Assembly (NCBI RefSeq): GCF_020179405.1
Contig: NZ_JAICBZ010000014.1
Location: forward strand, 1 to 59,363
Reading direction: 5' to 3'
DNA from: Xinfangfangia pollutisoli
GTDB taxonomy: Bacteria > Pseudomonadota > Alphaproteobacteria > Rhodobacterales > Rhodobacteraceae
DNA: 59,363 bases
The number at the start of each line of letters is the position of its first letter. The first letter of the stretch is position 1. Below, piece by piece: positions 36,195 to 44,593 of the stretch. The notes below the pieces were generated by a model. That model was not told the origin of the DNA. It ran no database searches and worked only from the letters and a program-made list of their open reading frames with translations. A program made the translations under genes and the position numbers.

Positions 36195-37652
36195 ATGAGC
36201 GTGACCTCCGCCCTGAACAGCGCCCTGTCCGGCCTTGGTGCCAATGCTCGGCAGGCGCAGGTCCTGTCGTCGAATGTCGCCAATGCCACCACCCCGGGCT
36301 ATGCGCGGCGCGAGGTTTCGCTGTCGGCCGCGGTGCTGGGCGGCACCGGCCAGGGTGTCATGGTGAACGGCGTCCGGCGCGATGTCGATCTGTTCCTGCT
36401 GAACGACCGCCGCTCTGCCCAGGCCGGCGCCTCGGACACCTCGACCCGCTCGGCCTTCCTGGCGCGGCTGGAAAAGATCGTCGGCGATCCCGAAGATGAC
36501 GGGTCGCTGTCGTCGCGGATCAGCCTGCTGGATCAGCGCCTGATCGAAGCGGCCAGCCACCCCGAATCCGAAGCGCGCCTGGCCGCGGCGGTCAATGCCG
36601 CGCGGTCCCTGGCCCACGGCCTGAACGAGGCGAGCGATGCAGTGCAGCTGGAACGCCAGCGGGCGGATCGCGCCATTGCAACCCAGGTCGATCAGCTGAA
36701 TGTCTCGCTGCGGCAGGTGCGCGATCTGAACAGCCAGATCCGCTCGTTCAGCGGCTCGGGCCGCGATGTCGCGTCGCTTCTTGACCAGCGTCAGCAGATC
36801 GTCGACCGGATCGCCGATATCGTGCCGATCCGCGAAGTGCCGCGCGATTTCGATCAGGTCGCGCTGATGACGACCGGCGGCGCGATGCTGCTGGACGGGA
36901 TGGAATCGGAATTCGGCTTCACGGCGGTGAACACGATCGTTCCGGACATGACGCTGGACAGCGGCGCCCTGTCGGGCCTGACGCTGAATGGCCGGCCGAT
37001 GGCCACGTCGGGCGCGGCCAGCCTGATCCAGGGCGGTTCGCTGGCGGCGTCTTTCGCGCTGCGCGACGATCTGGCGGTGACGGCCCAGGCCAAGCTGGAC
37101 GCGCTGGCGCTGGATCTGTACCAGCGCTTCGCCGACAGCGGCGTCGATCCGACACTGACCGCGGGAAATCCGGGCCTGTTCACCGATGGCGGCGCCGCTT
37201 TCACTGCGCCGGATGAGGTGGGGCTTTCGGCCCGCATCAGCCTGAATGCGCTGGTCGATCCGCAACAGGGCGGCTCGGCGCTGCGGCTGCGCGACGGGCT
37301 GGAGGCCGCGGCGCCCGGCCCGACCGGCGATGCCACGCTTCTTCTGGCCTTGACCGGCGCGCTGAACACCGCGCGCCTGCCCGCTTCGGCAGCCGTCACG
37401 GCCACCGCGCGGTCTTTGCCGGGCCTGGCGGCCGACATCCTGTCTGCGATCTCGACCGACCGGCTGGCCGCTGAATCGAAAACCGCTTTCACCACGGCGC
37501 GGCATCTGGCGCTGACCGATCTTGAGGCGGCGCAGGGCGTCGATCTTGATGCCGAGATGCAGAACCTTCTGGTGATCGAGAAGAATTATGCCGCCAATGC
37601 CAAAGTAATCGCGACCGTCGACGAGATGATCTCGACGCTCCTGGGGTTGTGA
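36195..37652 (+). CDS. flgK: Flagellar hook-filament junction protein FlgK (HAP1)
   Basis: 485 aa. The N-terminus follows the flagellar rod signature (ALSGLGANARQAQVLSSNVANATTPGYARREV). The C-terminus LLVIEKNYAANAKVIATVDEMI is the matching helix of the conserved terminal domain. It is longer than FlgE, fitting HAP1. It links hook and filament together with FlgL, whose gene starts 1 nt later. It is exported, with no cleaved signal peptide expected. Confidence 0.92.
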   Translation: MSVTSALNSALSGLGANARQAQVLSSNVANATTPGYARREVSLSAAVLGGTGQGVMVNGVRRDVDLFLLNDRRSAQAGASDTSTRSAFLARLEKIVGDPEDDGSLSSRISLLDQRLIEAASHPESEARLAAAVNAARSLAHGLNEASDAVQLERQRADRAIATQVDQLNVSLRQVRDLNSQIRSFSGSGRDVASLLDQRQQIVDRIADIVPIREVPRDFDQVALMTTGGAMLLDGMESEFGFTAVNTIVPDMTLDSGALSGLTLNGRPMATSGAASLIQGGSLAASFALRDDLAVTAQAKLDALALDLYQRFADSGVDPTLTAGNPGLFTDGGAAFTAPDEVGLSARISLNALVDPQQGGSALRLRDGLEAAAPGPTGDATLLLALTGALNTARLPASAAVTATARSLPGLAADILSAISTDRLAAESKTAFTTARHLALTDLEAAQGVDLDAEMQNLLVIEKNYAANAKVIATVDEMISTLLGL

Positions 37653-37653
37653 C

Positions 37654-38655
37654 ATGACGGGTGTGCTTTCGACATCGGGTTTCCTGACCGCCGCGCTGGC
37701 CCGCCAGGGCAACAGCCTGCGCGCTGACCTGCAGCGCGCCTCGACCGAGCTGACGACCGGAAAGAAGGCAGATGCCGGCAAGGCGGTTGGCGGCGATTTC
37801 TTCGCGCTTGCCGCGCTGGATCACAGCCTGTCGCGGTTGGCGGGCTTCAAGGCCACCACGGCGGAAACCGCGTTGCTTGCCGATACGATGCAGGTTGCGC
37901 TGGGGGTGATTTCCGACGGCGCCACCAGCGTCAGCAGCGATCTGTTGCGCAACACCGGGTTGAACCTGCCTGAACAGCTGACAGCCGTGGTCACCGATGG
38001 GCGCCGCCAGTTCGACTCGGCGATTTCGGCGCTGAACACCCGCTTTGCCGAACGCGCGGTCTTTGCCGGCACAAGGGCCGAGTCGTCGCCCCTGCCGGGC
38101 TCCGAAACGATCCTGGCCGCGCTGGATGGCGTCACGGCCGGGGCAGCGACCGTGGCGGATGTGGTCACGGCGATTTCCGATTTCTTCGACGATCCCGCCG
38201 GTTATGAGGCGCTGTATTCTGGCGGGCCGGCCCGCGCCGCCCTGCCGGTCAGCGAAGGCGAAAACGTGGATCTGGGCGTGACCGCCCTGGATCCGGCGAT
38301 CCGCGAAACGCTGAAGGGGCTGGCGATGGTGGCCATGCTGGACCGCGGCATCCTGTCGGGCCAGGACGCGGCGCGCAGCAACCTGGCCCGGGCGGCGGGC
38401 GAACAGCTTCTGTCCTCCAGCGAGGCGCGGGCGGTTCTGGCGGCGCGGATCGGCACCGCCCAGGCCCAGATCGAGGATGCCGCCACCCGCAACGGGGCGC
38501 AGGACACCGCGCTGACCATTGCCCGCACCAATATCATGGCCGCCGATCCCTATGACGCCGCCGCGCGGCTGGAAGATCTGCAATCGCGGCTCGACTCGCT
38601 TTACACGCTGACGGCGCGGCTGTCGTCGCTGAACCTGACCACGTATCTGCGATGA
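37654..38655 (+). CDS. flgL: Flagellar hook-filament junction protein FlgL (HAP3)
   Basis: 333 aa. It has a flagellin-like N-terminal helix (GNSLRADLQRASTELTTGKK) and a C-terminal helix with LEDLQSRLDSLYTLTARLSSL, a central region containing RFAERAVFAGTRAES, and no signal peptide. Position after flgK and length fit HAP3. The stop overlaps flgI by 4 nt (ATGA). Confidence 0.88.
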   Translation: MTGVLSTSGFLTAALARQGNSLRADLQRASTELTTGKKADAGKAVGGDFFALAALDHSLSRLAGFKATTAETALLADTMQVALGVISDGATSVSSDLLRNTGLNLPEQLTAVVTDGRRQFDSAISALNTRFAERAVFAGTRAESSPLPGSETILAALDGVTAGAATVADVVTAISDFFDDPAGYEALYSGGPARAALPVSEGENVDLGVTALDPAIRETLKGLAMVAMLDRGILSGQDAARSNLARAAGEQLLSSSEARAVLAARIGTAQAQIEDAATRNGAQDTALTIARTNIMAADPYDAAARLEDLQSRLDSLYTLTARLSSLNLTTYLR

Positions 38656-39743
38656 TCCGGCTGTTTCTGTGCCTGTTCCTGCTGCTGCCAGGCCTTGCCG
38701 GGGCCGAGCCGATCCGGCTGAAGGATCTGGTCGAGGTGGATGGCGTGCGGGGCAATGACCTGGTGGGGTATGGGCTGATCGTCGGGCTGAACGGCACCGG
38801 CGACGGGCTGCGCAATGCGCCCTTCACCGAAGAGATCATGACAAACATGCTGGAACGGCTAGGGGTCAACATCACGGGCGAGGACTATCGGCCCAAGAAT
38901 GTTGCGGCGGTTTTCGTCACCGCCACCCTGCCGCCCTTCGCCCGGGCCGGATCGCGGATCGACGTGACGGTCTCGGCGATCGGCGATGCCAGCAGTCTTT
39001 TGGGCGGTACGCTGGTGATGACGCCGCTGAACGGGGCCGATGGGCAGATCTATGCCGTGGCGCAGGGCACGATCATCGCCGGCGGGATCTCGGCCCAGGG
39101 GCAGGCGGCGCGGGTGGTGCAGGGTGTGCCGACGGCGGGCACCATCCCGTCGGGCGCGCGGGTGGAACGCGAGGTGCCCTTCGATTTCAGCCAGGTCAGC
39201 ACGCTGCGGCTGGCGCTGAAGACGCCCGATTTCACCACCGCCGCGCGGATCGAAGCAGTGATCAACGCCGAATTCGGCGCCCGGGTCGCGGCGATGGAGG
39301 ATTCGGGCACGGTCACCCTGACCCTGGGCCGCACCGGGCAGACGCCGGCCCATGCCATCGCCCGGATCGAGGGTCTGCGGGTCGAGCCTGAAACCCGGGC
39401 GACGGTGGTGGTCGATCAGCGATCCGGCACGATCGTGATGGGCGCGGATGTGCGGATCAGCCGGGTCGCGGTGGCGCAGGGCAATCTGACGCTGCGGGTG
39501 GAAGAGGCGCCGATTGCGGTGCAACCCAGCCCGTTCGGCGAGGGCGAGACCGTGGTGGTGCCGCGCAGCTCGGCCTCGATCACCAAGGACGGCACTGGCC
39601 TGGCCGAAGTGCCGGGCGGCACCAACCTGTCGGAAGTCGTGGCCGGGTTGAACGCCCTGGGCGTGGCACCGAATGACATGATCGACATCCTGAAAAGCAT
39701 CAACGCGGCCGGGGCCTTGCATGCGGAATTCGTGATCCAGTAG
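38652..39743 (+). CDS. flgI: Flagellar P-ring protein FlgI
   Basis: 363 aa with a clear signal peptide (hydrophobic stretch ending LPGLAGA before EPIRL). The conserved start RLKDLVEVDGVRGNDLVGYGLIVGLNGTGDG and the SSLLGGTLVMTPLNGADGQIYAVAQG segment identify FlgI. It builds the periplasmic P-ring around the rod and requires FlgA. flgH, which makes the L-ring, is not in the window. The following 239 bp to the MarR gene hold no recognisable coding region. Confidence 0.95.
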   Translation: MIRLFLCLFLLLPGLAGAEPIRLKDLVEVDGVRGNDLVGYGLIVGLNGTGDGLRNAPFTEEIMTNMLERLGVNITGEDYRPKNVAAVFVTATLPPFARAGSRIDVTVSAIGDASSLLGGTLVMTPLNGADGQIYAVAQGTIIAGGISAQGQAARVVQGVPTAGTIPSGARVEREVPFDFSQVSTLRLALKTPDFTTAARIEAVINAEFGARVAAMEDSGTVTLTLGRTGQTPAHAIARIEGLRVEPETRATVVVDQRSGTIVMGADVRISRVAVAQGNLTLRVEEAPIAVQPSPFGEGETVVVPRSSASITKDGTGLAEVPGGTNLSEVVAGLNALGVAPNDMIDILKSINAAGALHAEFVIQ

Positions 39744-39982
39744 GGGTCGGGCCCGGAACCGCCCCGATCGGGCAGGCTGGCGAGGGTCGCGCGGGCTGCG
39801 GCCGGCAGCGTATCGTGCGGCGTCAGGGTGCGCACAACCGGCTTGCGCGGCGCGAAACGGCCGACCGGCGGCGGAGGCGGTGGTGCGGGCCCCGCGGGAC
39901 TTTCCGGAATTGCGGCGTGGCGCGGTCTGGCATGACCGGATCGTGGGCGCTGGCGAAATCCGGGTGACTGAAGGCTTCGGCC

Positions 39983-40429
39983 TCAGATCAGCCGGTGCAG
40001 CAGCCGCAGGAAGGTTTTCCGCTCGGCCGGGCGCAGCGGCGACAGGGTGGCGCGCGTGACCTCTTTCGCCGCCAGACAGGCCGCCGCGACCGCCTCGGCC
40101 CCGGTCTCGCTAAGCGAGATCAGATGGCGCCGCCGGTCCTCGGGATCGGGCGCGGTCCGCAGCAGGCCGCGCGCCACCAGCCGGTCGACAACGCCCTTGG
40201 TCGTCGCGCCATCCATTGCCACCGAGCGGCCCAGAAGGTTCTGCGACATCGGCCCCTGGTCCTGCAGCCGGACCATGACCGCAAACTGCGTGGTGGTCAG
40301 ATTGCCCGGCACCAGCTCGGAAAAGATCAGCGAGTTGCGCTGATAGGCCTTGCGCAAGAGATAGCCGACCTGCTCGTCCAGCAGATAGTCCTGCCCGGCG
40401 TCGATCTTCGCCTGATGATCCTGCGCCAC
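39983..40429 (-). CDS. MarR-family transcriptional regulator
   Basis: 148 aa from GTG 40429, chosen because AAAGGTGG precedes it and longer readings add only low-complexity residues. The winged helix includes NLTTTQFAVMVRLQDQGPMSQNLLGRSVAMDGATTKGVVDRL and the wing APDPEDRRRHLISLSETG. MarR proteins sense phenolic or aromatic ligands and repress nearby genes. It is divergent from the TRAP transporter genes at 40680 and is the obvious candidate to control the aromatic module together with the IclR protein at its far end. Confidence 0.9.
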   Translation of the reverse strand: MAQDHQAKIDAGQDYLLDEQVGYLLRKAYQRNSLIFSELVPGNLTTTQFAVMVRLQDQGPMSQNLLGRSVAMDGATTKGVVDRLVARGLLRTAPDPEDRRRHLISLSETGAEAVAAACLAAKEVTRATLSPLRPAERKTFLRLLHRLI

Positions 40430-40521
40430 CTGTCGCCACCTTTGCCGCTTGCCCGTGCCGCCCAGTCTGCGGCATGGCGCCAGGACAGTCCAGAACGGCA
40501 CGCGGGGGGCCGGGCTGGGAA

Positions 40522-40540
40522 CTGTCCGGCTGGCGGACAG
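40522..40540. promoter_or_regulatory. Candidate MarR operator
   Basis: CTGTCC and GGACAG form a perfect inverted repeat with a 7-bp spacer (40522-40540) in the MarR-TRAP intergenic region. A nearby palindrome GGACAGTCC (40483-40491) shares GGACAG. Both lie where a regulator could control the two divergent units. Confidence 0.4.
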
Positions 40541-40620
40541 ATTGGCGCCCCCTGTCGCCCCGCCGCCCGTGGCGCGGCTAAAGCTGAATGTGGGAGTTGG
40601 CGTTCGTCCGGGAGGGGGCA

Positions 40621-40683
40621 ATGCAAAGAAGGGCACGCGAAGCGTCAGGCGGGCGGCATCGGCCGCGTCGGGGCGGCGGATGA
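40621..40683 (+). CDS. Possible 20-codon leader peptide before the TRAP small permease
   Basis: The start ATG 40621 has an excellent ribosome site (GGAGGGGG, 40611-40618), the only good one in this intergenic stretch. The arginine- and glycine-rich 20-codon frame ends in TGA at 40681, overlapping the ATG of the TRAP small permease (ATGA, 40680). It could couple translation. It could equally be the remnant of a longer N-terminus if a frameshift occurred. It resembles no known peptide. Confidence 0.35.
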   Translation: MQRRAREASGGRHRPRRGGG

Positions 40684-41162
40684 GACGGCGGCCGATCCTG
40701 CGCCGGCTGCAGCCGGGTCTTCTGGGCCTGGCGGCGGCCTGTTTCCTGGCCGGCGCGGCCGTCACGGTCGCCGATGTCCTGCTGCGGCGCCTGGCGGGCG
40801 CCAATGTGCCGGGCGCGATCGAGCTGACCTCGTTCCTGATCGGCTTCGGCGCGCTTGTGTCGATGCCGGTCTGCTATGCGCGGCGCTGCCATGTGACGGC
40901 AAAGCTGCTGTCGGAAATGGCCCCGAACCGCTTTGCCCTTCCGCTGGGCCGGCTGGGCGCGCTGGCATCGCTGGGCTTTGCGGGGCTGATGCTGTGGAGC
41001 GTCGGCAGCAATGCCTGGGAGAAGATCGGCTCGCCCGAGACCTCGCGCGATCTGGGCTTGCCGATGCCGCTTCTGCTGGGCGCGGTCAGCCTGATCCTGG
41101 CGGCCGCCGTGCTGGGCGCGCTGGTCGGGCTGCGGCGGCATGCCCGCGGATCGGAGGTCTGA
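40680..41162 (+). CDS. dctQ: TRAP transporter small permease (DctQ type)
   Basis: 160 aa from ATG 40680. Four membrane helices follow the DctQ layout, with GAIELTSFLIGFGALVSMPVCYARRCHVTAKLL in the middle. There is no clear ribosome site of its own; a 20-codon leader frame ends over its start. It pairs with DctM (next gene, 1 nt gap) in a sodium-driven TRAP importer. Specificity comes from the DctP protein. Confidence 0.85.
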   Translation: MRRRPILRRLQPGLLGLAAACFLAGAAVTVADVLLRRLAGANVPGAIELTSFLIGFGALVSMPVCYARRCHVTAKLLSEMAPNRFALPLGRLGALASLGFAGLMLWSVGSNAWEKIGSPETSRDLGLPMPLLLGAVSLILAAAVLGALVGLRRHARGSEV

Positions 41163-41163
41163 G

Positions 41164-42465
41164 ATGAGCGGGCTTCTGGTCGGGGGTCTGGGCTTTGTCG
41201 CCGCGATCCTGATGATCCTGCTGGAAATTCCGGTTGCCGTTGCGCTGGGCCTGGTGGGGCTGGCGGGCTCGGCGCTGATCATCGGCTGGACGGGCGCCGT
41301 GGCCATCGGCGCGACGACCTTCTGGGACAGCGTGACCAATTACACGCTGACGATGCTGCCGCTTTTCGTGCTGATGGGCAATCTGGCGGCGCATTGCGGG
41401 TTGTCGGGGCGGCTGTATCGGTCGATGGCCACGCTTCTGGGCCATCGCCGCGGCGGGCTGGCCCTGGCCACGATCGGCGCCTCGGCCGGGTTCGGGATGA
41501 TCTCGGGCTCGTCGCTGGCGACCACCGCCACCATGGGCCGGATCGCCCTGCCCGAGATGCAGGTGGCCGGCTATTCGCGGTCGCTTTCGGCGGGGTCGGT
41601 GGCGGCGGGCGGCACGCTGGGCATCCTGATCCCGCCCTCGACCGTGCTGGTGATCTATGCCTTCATCGCGGAACAGTCGATCCGGTCGCTGCTGCTGGCG
41701 ACGGTCGGGCCGATCGTCATCGCGATCACGCTCTACTGCCTGGCGATCTGGCTGCCCCTGTGGCTGGGCTGGTCCAGCGCACCAGAGCGCGCCCGGGCCG
41801 TGGGTGCCGAACGCCGCCAGGCGCTGGCCGAGCTTTTGCCGCCCCTGGGCATTTTCGGCCTGATCATGGGCGGGCTGTACACCGGGCTGTTCACCGCCAA
41901 CGAAACCGCAGCCATCGGTGCGGCCGTGGTGCTGGCCTATGGCATGCTGTCGCGCCGCCTGTCCTGGCCGGGCTTTCTGGATGCGGCAATGGACACGGCG
42001 ATGACCTGCGGCGCGCTGTATCTGGTGCTGGTGGGCGCGAACCTGTTCAACTTCTTTCTGGCCCTGTCGGGCCTGCCCTTCAGCCTGACCGGGATGTTTT
42101 CGGGCCTTCTGGACCAGCCGCTGCTGGTGATCCTGCTGATGCTGGCGATCTATCTGGTGCTTGGCACGCTGATGGACAGCCTGGCCATGCTTTTGCTGAC
42201 CGTTCCCTTGTTCGTGCCCATCGCCCAGGCGGCCGGCATCGACCTGATCTGGTTCGGCATCTTCGCGGTCATGGTGGTCGAGATGGGCCTGATCACGCCG
42301 CCCGTCGGGATGAACCTGTTCGTGCTGAAGACCACCAATCCCGAAATCGAGATGATCGAGCTTTGGCGCGGGGTCATGCCGTTCGTTCTGGCCGATCTGG
42401 TGCGCGTCGGGCTGATCATTGCCCTGCCGGCTTTGGTGACCTGGCTGCCGCTGCACGCCTTCTGA
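41164..42465 (+). CDS. dctM: TRAP transporter large permease (DctM type)
   Basis: 433 aa from ATG 41164. About twelve helices and typical signatures are visible: AGFGMISGSSLATTATMGRIALPEM and GSVAAGGTLGILIPPSTVLVIYAFI, then GLYTGLFTANETAAIGA. It is the ion-coupled transport subunit. It lies between dctQ and dctP in one operon, in QMP order. No structural change from the family is seen. Confidence 0.93.
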   Translation: MSGLLVGGLGFVAAILMILLEIPVAVALGLVGLAGSALIIGWTGAVAIGATTFWDSVTNYTLTMLPLFVLMGNLAAHCGLSGRLYRSMATLLGHRRGGLALATIGASAGFGMISGSSLATTATMGRIALPEMQVAGYSRSLSAGSVAAGGTLGILIPPSTVLVIYAFIAEQSIRSLLLATVGPIVIAITLYCLAIWLPLWLGWSSAPERARAVGAERRQALAELLPPLGIFGLIMGGLYTGLFTANETAAIGAAVVLAYGMLSRRLSWPGFLDAAMDTAMTCGALYLVLVGANLFNFFLALSGLPFSLTGMFSGLLDQPLLVILLMLAIYLVLGTLMDSLAMLLLTVPLFVPIAQAAGIDLIWFGIFAVMVVEMGLITPPVGMNLFVLKTTNPEIEMIELWRGVMPFVLADLVRVGLIIALPALVTWLPLHAF

Positions 42466-42489
42466 CATTGACATTCCAGGGAGGACTTC

Positions 42490-43491
42490 ATGTTCACGTC
42501 ACTGCTGAAACCCGCGCTTCTGGCGCTGGCTTTGACCGCGCCTTTCGCCGCCCAGGCGCGCGAGCTGCGCGTATCGGTTCATGAGCCGCCGCAAGGCTTT
42601 TATTCGGCGAAGATCCTGCAGGCCTGGATCGACGAGATCGGGCCGAAGCTGGCCGGCGGCACAAGCTTGCGGCTGTATCCGGGCGCAATCCTGGGGGCCC
42701 CTCCGGCCCAGGCCGAGCTGGTCAAGGCTGGCGTCGCCGATATTGCCCTGGTCGTGCCGACCTATACGCCGGGCCTGTTTCCGCTGTCGGGCGTGGTCGA
42801 GGTGCCCGGTCTGGTCGCCAGCTCGGCCGATGGCACGGCGATCCTGAACGCGCTGGCCGAAAGCGGCGCGCTGGACGGGGAATATGCCGATTACCAGGTG
42901 CTGGCGCTGTTCTCGACGCCCGGCTACCGCTTTCTGATGGCGGGCGACGGTGTCACGAAACCTGCCGATCTGGCCGGACTGAAACTGCGCACGCCTTCGC
43001 CCTTCGGGTCCGAGTTGCTGGCGATGCTGGGCGCCTCGGGCGTCGCGATCCCGGCGCCGCAGGTCTATGAAAACCTGGAACGCGGCGTCGTGTCGGGCGC
43101 GGTCTGGGTGATGGACGCCTACAAGACCTTCCGGCTGGACGAAGTGGCCCCCTCGGTCACGACCCAGCGCTTCACCGCGCAGCCGATGGCGATCCTGATG
43201 AACAAGGCGGCCTGGGACAGCCTGCCCGAGGAAGACCGCAAGGTGTTCGAGGCGGAAACCGGCCGCGTCCTGGCGGATTGGATCGCGGGCGTGGTGGATG
43301 CGACCGATGCCGAGATCGAAAAGGGCTTTCGCGAGGGCGGCAAGGTGACGTTCATCGATCCGGACGCCGCCACTGCCGCGGAATGGACCGCCGCGCTGGC
43401 CCCGGCGGCCGAGGCCTGGATCGCGGGCCAGCCCGATCAGGCCGCCGCGACAGCCGCGCTTGCGGCCGCCCATGCGGCGGTGGGCAAGTGA
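42490..43491 (+). CDS. dctP: TRAP transporter substrate-binding protein (DctP type)
   Basis: 333 aa with a leader (LLALALTAPFAAQA) and GGGAGGAC-type ribosome site. The mature part has family features: PGAILGAPPAQAELVKAGVADIALV and LKLRTPSPFGSELLAMLGA, then the ligand-arginine region LRTPS and YENLERGVVSGAV. It is periplasmic and captures an organic acid. The aromatic catabolic genes downstream make an aromatic acid a reasonable guess. A strong stem-loop follows the stop. Confidence 0.88.
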   Translation: MFTSLLKPALLALALTAPFAAQARELRVSVHEPPQGFYSAKILQAWIDEIGPKLAGGTSLRLYPGAILGAPPAQAELVKAGVADIALVVPTYTPGLFPLSGVVEVPGLVASSADGTAILNALAESGALDGEYADYQVLALFSTPGYRFLMAGDGVTKPADLAGLKLRTPSPFGSELLAMLGASGVAIPAPQVYENLERGVVSGAVWVMDAYKTFRLDEVAPSVTTQRFTAQPMAILMNKAAWDSLPEEDRKVFEAETGRVLADWIAGVVDATDAEIEKGFREGGKVTFIDPDAATAAEWTAALAPAAEAWIAGQPDQAAATAALAAAHAAVGK

Positions 43492-43507
43492 CAGCGCCCT
43501 GACGGGA

Positions 43508-43542
43508 CGGGCCCTGTCCGCCCTGCGGACGGGCGGGGCCCG
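43508..43542 (+). terminator. Nested stem-loop after dctP
   Basis: CGGGCCC (43508-43514) pairs with GGGCCCG (43536-43542), enclosing GTCCGC-CCT-GCGGAC (43516-43530). No T tract follows. It may attenuate read-through or protect the transporter mRNA, giving more binding protein than downstream enzymes. Confidence 0.4.
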
Positions 43543-43610
43543 AAGCCTGTGACCCCGCCGCCGGGACGGGCAGGACGGAATTTCCGAAACGCGAAGCGAA
43601 AGGGACGACC

Positions 43611-44591
43611 ATGGCGATCAATGCTCTGGGCTATCTTGGCGTGCGCTCTGACCGGCTGGAGGACTGGTCCGAGTTTGCCGGCACACTTCTTGGCATGCAG
43701 AAGATCGACCGCGGCGGCAGGGCCGTGGCCTTCCGCATGGATGACCGCGCGCAGCGGCTGCTGGTCTCGGACGAGCCGGGCGAGACGCTGGCCTTCCTGG
43801 GTTTCGAAGTCGCGGCGCGCGACGATCTGCAGGCCTATGCCGCACGGCTGGAGACGGCCGGGGTCGCGGTGCATCCGGGCCGCGGCGGGCTGGCCGACCG
43901 GCGGCTGGTGGGCGATCTGATCTGGTTCCACGATCCGATGGGCAACCGGGTGGAGCTGTTCCACGCGCCGATGCTGGCAAGCGATCCTTTCGTGCCCGGC
44001 CGGCCGATCGACGGCTTCAGGACCGGACCCCTGGGCATGGGCCATGCCGTCCTGCATGTGCAGGAGATCGACATCATGATGCCCTTCTACCGCGACCTGC
44101 TGGATTTCCACGTCACGGATTACGGGCTGGAACCCTATGGTCTGTATTTCTTCCACCTGAACGACCGCCACCATTCCTTCGCCATGGTCGGCTCGGGCCA
44201 GCGCGGCTTTCACCATTTCATGGTCGAGTTTCAGAACCTGGACGATGTCGGGCAGGGCTATGACCTTGCCCAGCAACGCGAAAACGGCGTCGCCTATACA
44301 CTGGGCCGGCATACCAACGATTACATGACCAGCTATTACGCGCATTCGCCCTCGGGGTTTTTCGTCGAGAACGGCTGGGGCGGGCGGTTGATCGACCCGG
44401 CAACCTGGGCGCCGCATGAAACCCATGACGGGCCCAGCTTCTGGGGGCATGAGCGGCTGTATCTGACCGAGGAGGGCGGCCGAAAGCGGCTGCGCGACAT
44501 GCGGCTTGAGGCGGCGGCAAAGGGGCGCCGCGCGCCGCCGGTGGCGGATTGCCCCTGGCTTTACGGTGAACTTGCAAAGGCGGGTCGGTAG
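43611..44591 (+). CDS. Type I extradiol ring-cleavage dioxygenase (VOC superfamily)
   Basis: 326 aa. It has two VOC modules; the second carries the metal site: H145 (LGMGHAVLHVQ), H201 or H202 (GFHHFMVEF) and E253 (GFFVENGWG), in the order of BphC-type Fe(II) catechol 2,3-cleaving enzymes. H187/H188 lies where the acid-base His is expected. It opens a catechol ring next to the diol with O2. The adjacent hydroxylase and hydrolase genes complete a short ring-cleavage path. The substrate could be a phenylpropanoid-like or substituted catechol; this is inference. Confidence 0.88.
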   Translation: MAINALGYLGVRSDRLEDWSEFAGTLLGMQKIDRGGRAVAFRMDDRAQRLLVSDEPGETLAFLGFEVAARDDLQAYAARLETAGVAVHPGRGGLADRRLVGDLIWFHDPMGNRVELFHAPMLASDPFVPGRPIDGFRTGPLGMGHAVLHVQEIDIMMPFYRDLLDFHVTDYGLEPYGLYFFHLNDRHHSFAMVGSGQRGFHHFMVEFQNLDDVGQGYDLAQQRENGVAYTLGRHTNDYMTSYYAHSPSGFFVENGWGGRLIDPATWAPHETHDGPSFWGHERLYLTEEGGRKRLRDMRLEAAAKGRRAPPVADCPWLYGELAKAGR

Positions 44592-44593
44592 GA

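Noticed and set aside
39416-39835. Minus-strand ORF overlapping the end of flgI
   Set aside because: It is mostly antisense to flgI and has no recognisable family motif; the part outside flgI is short.
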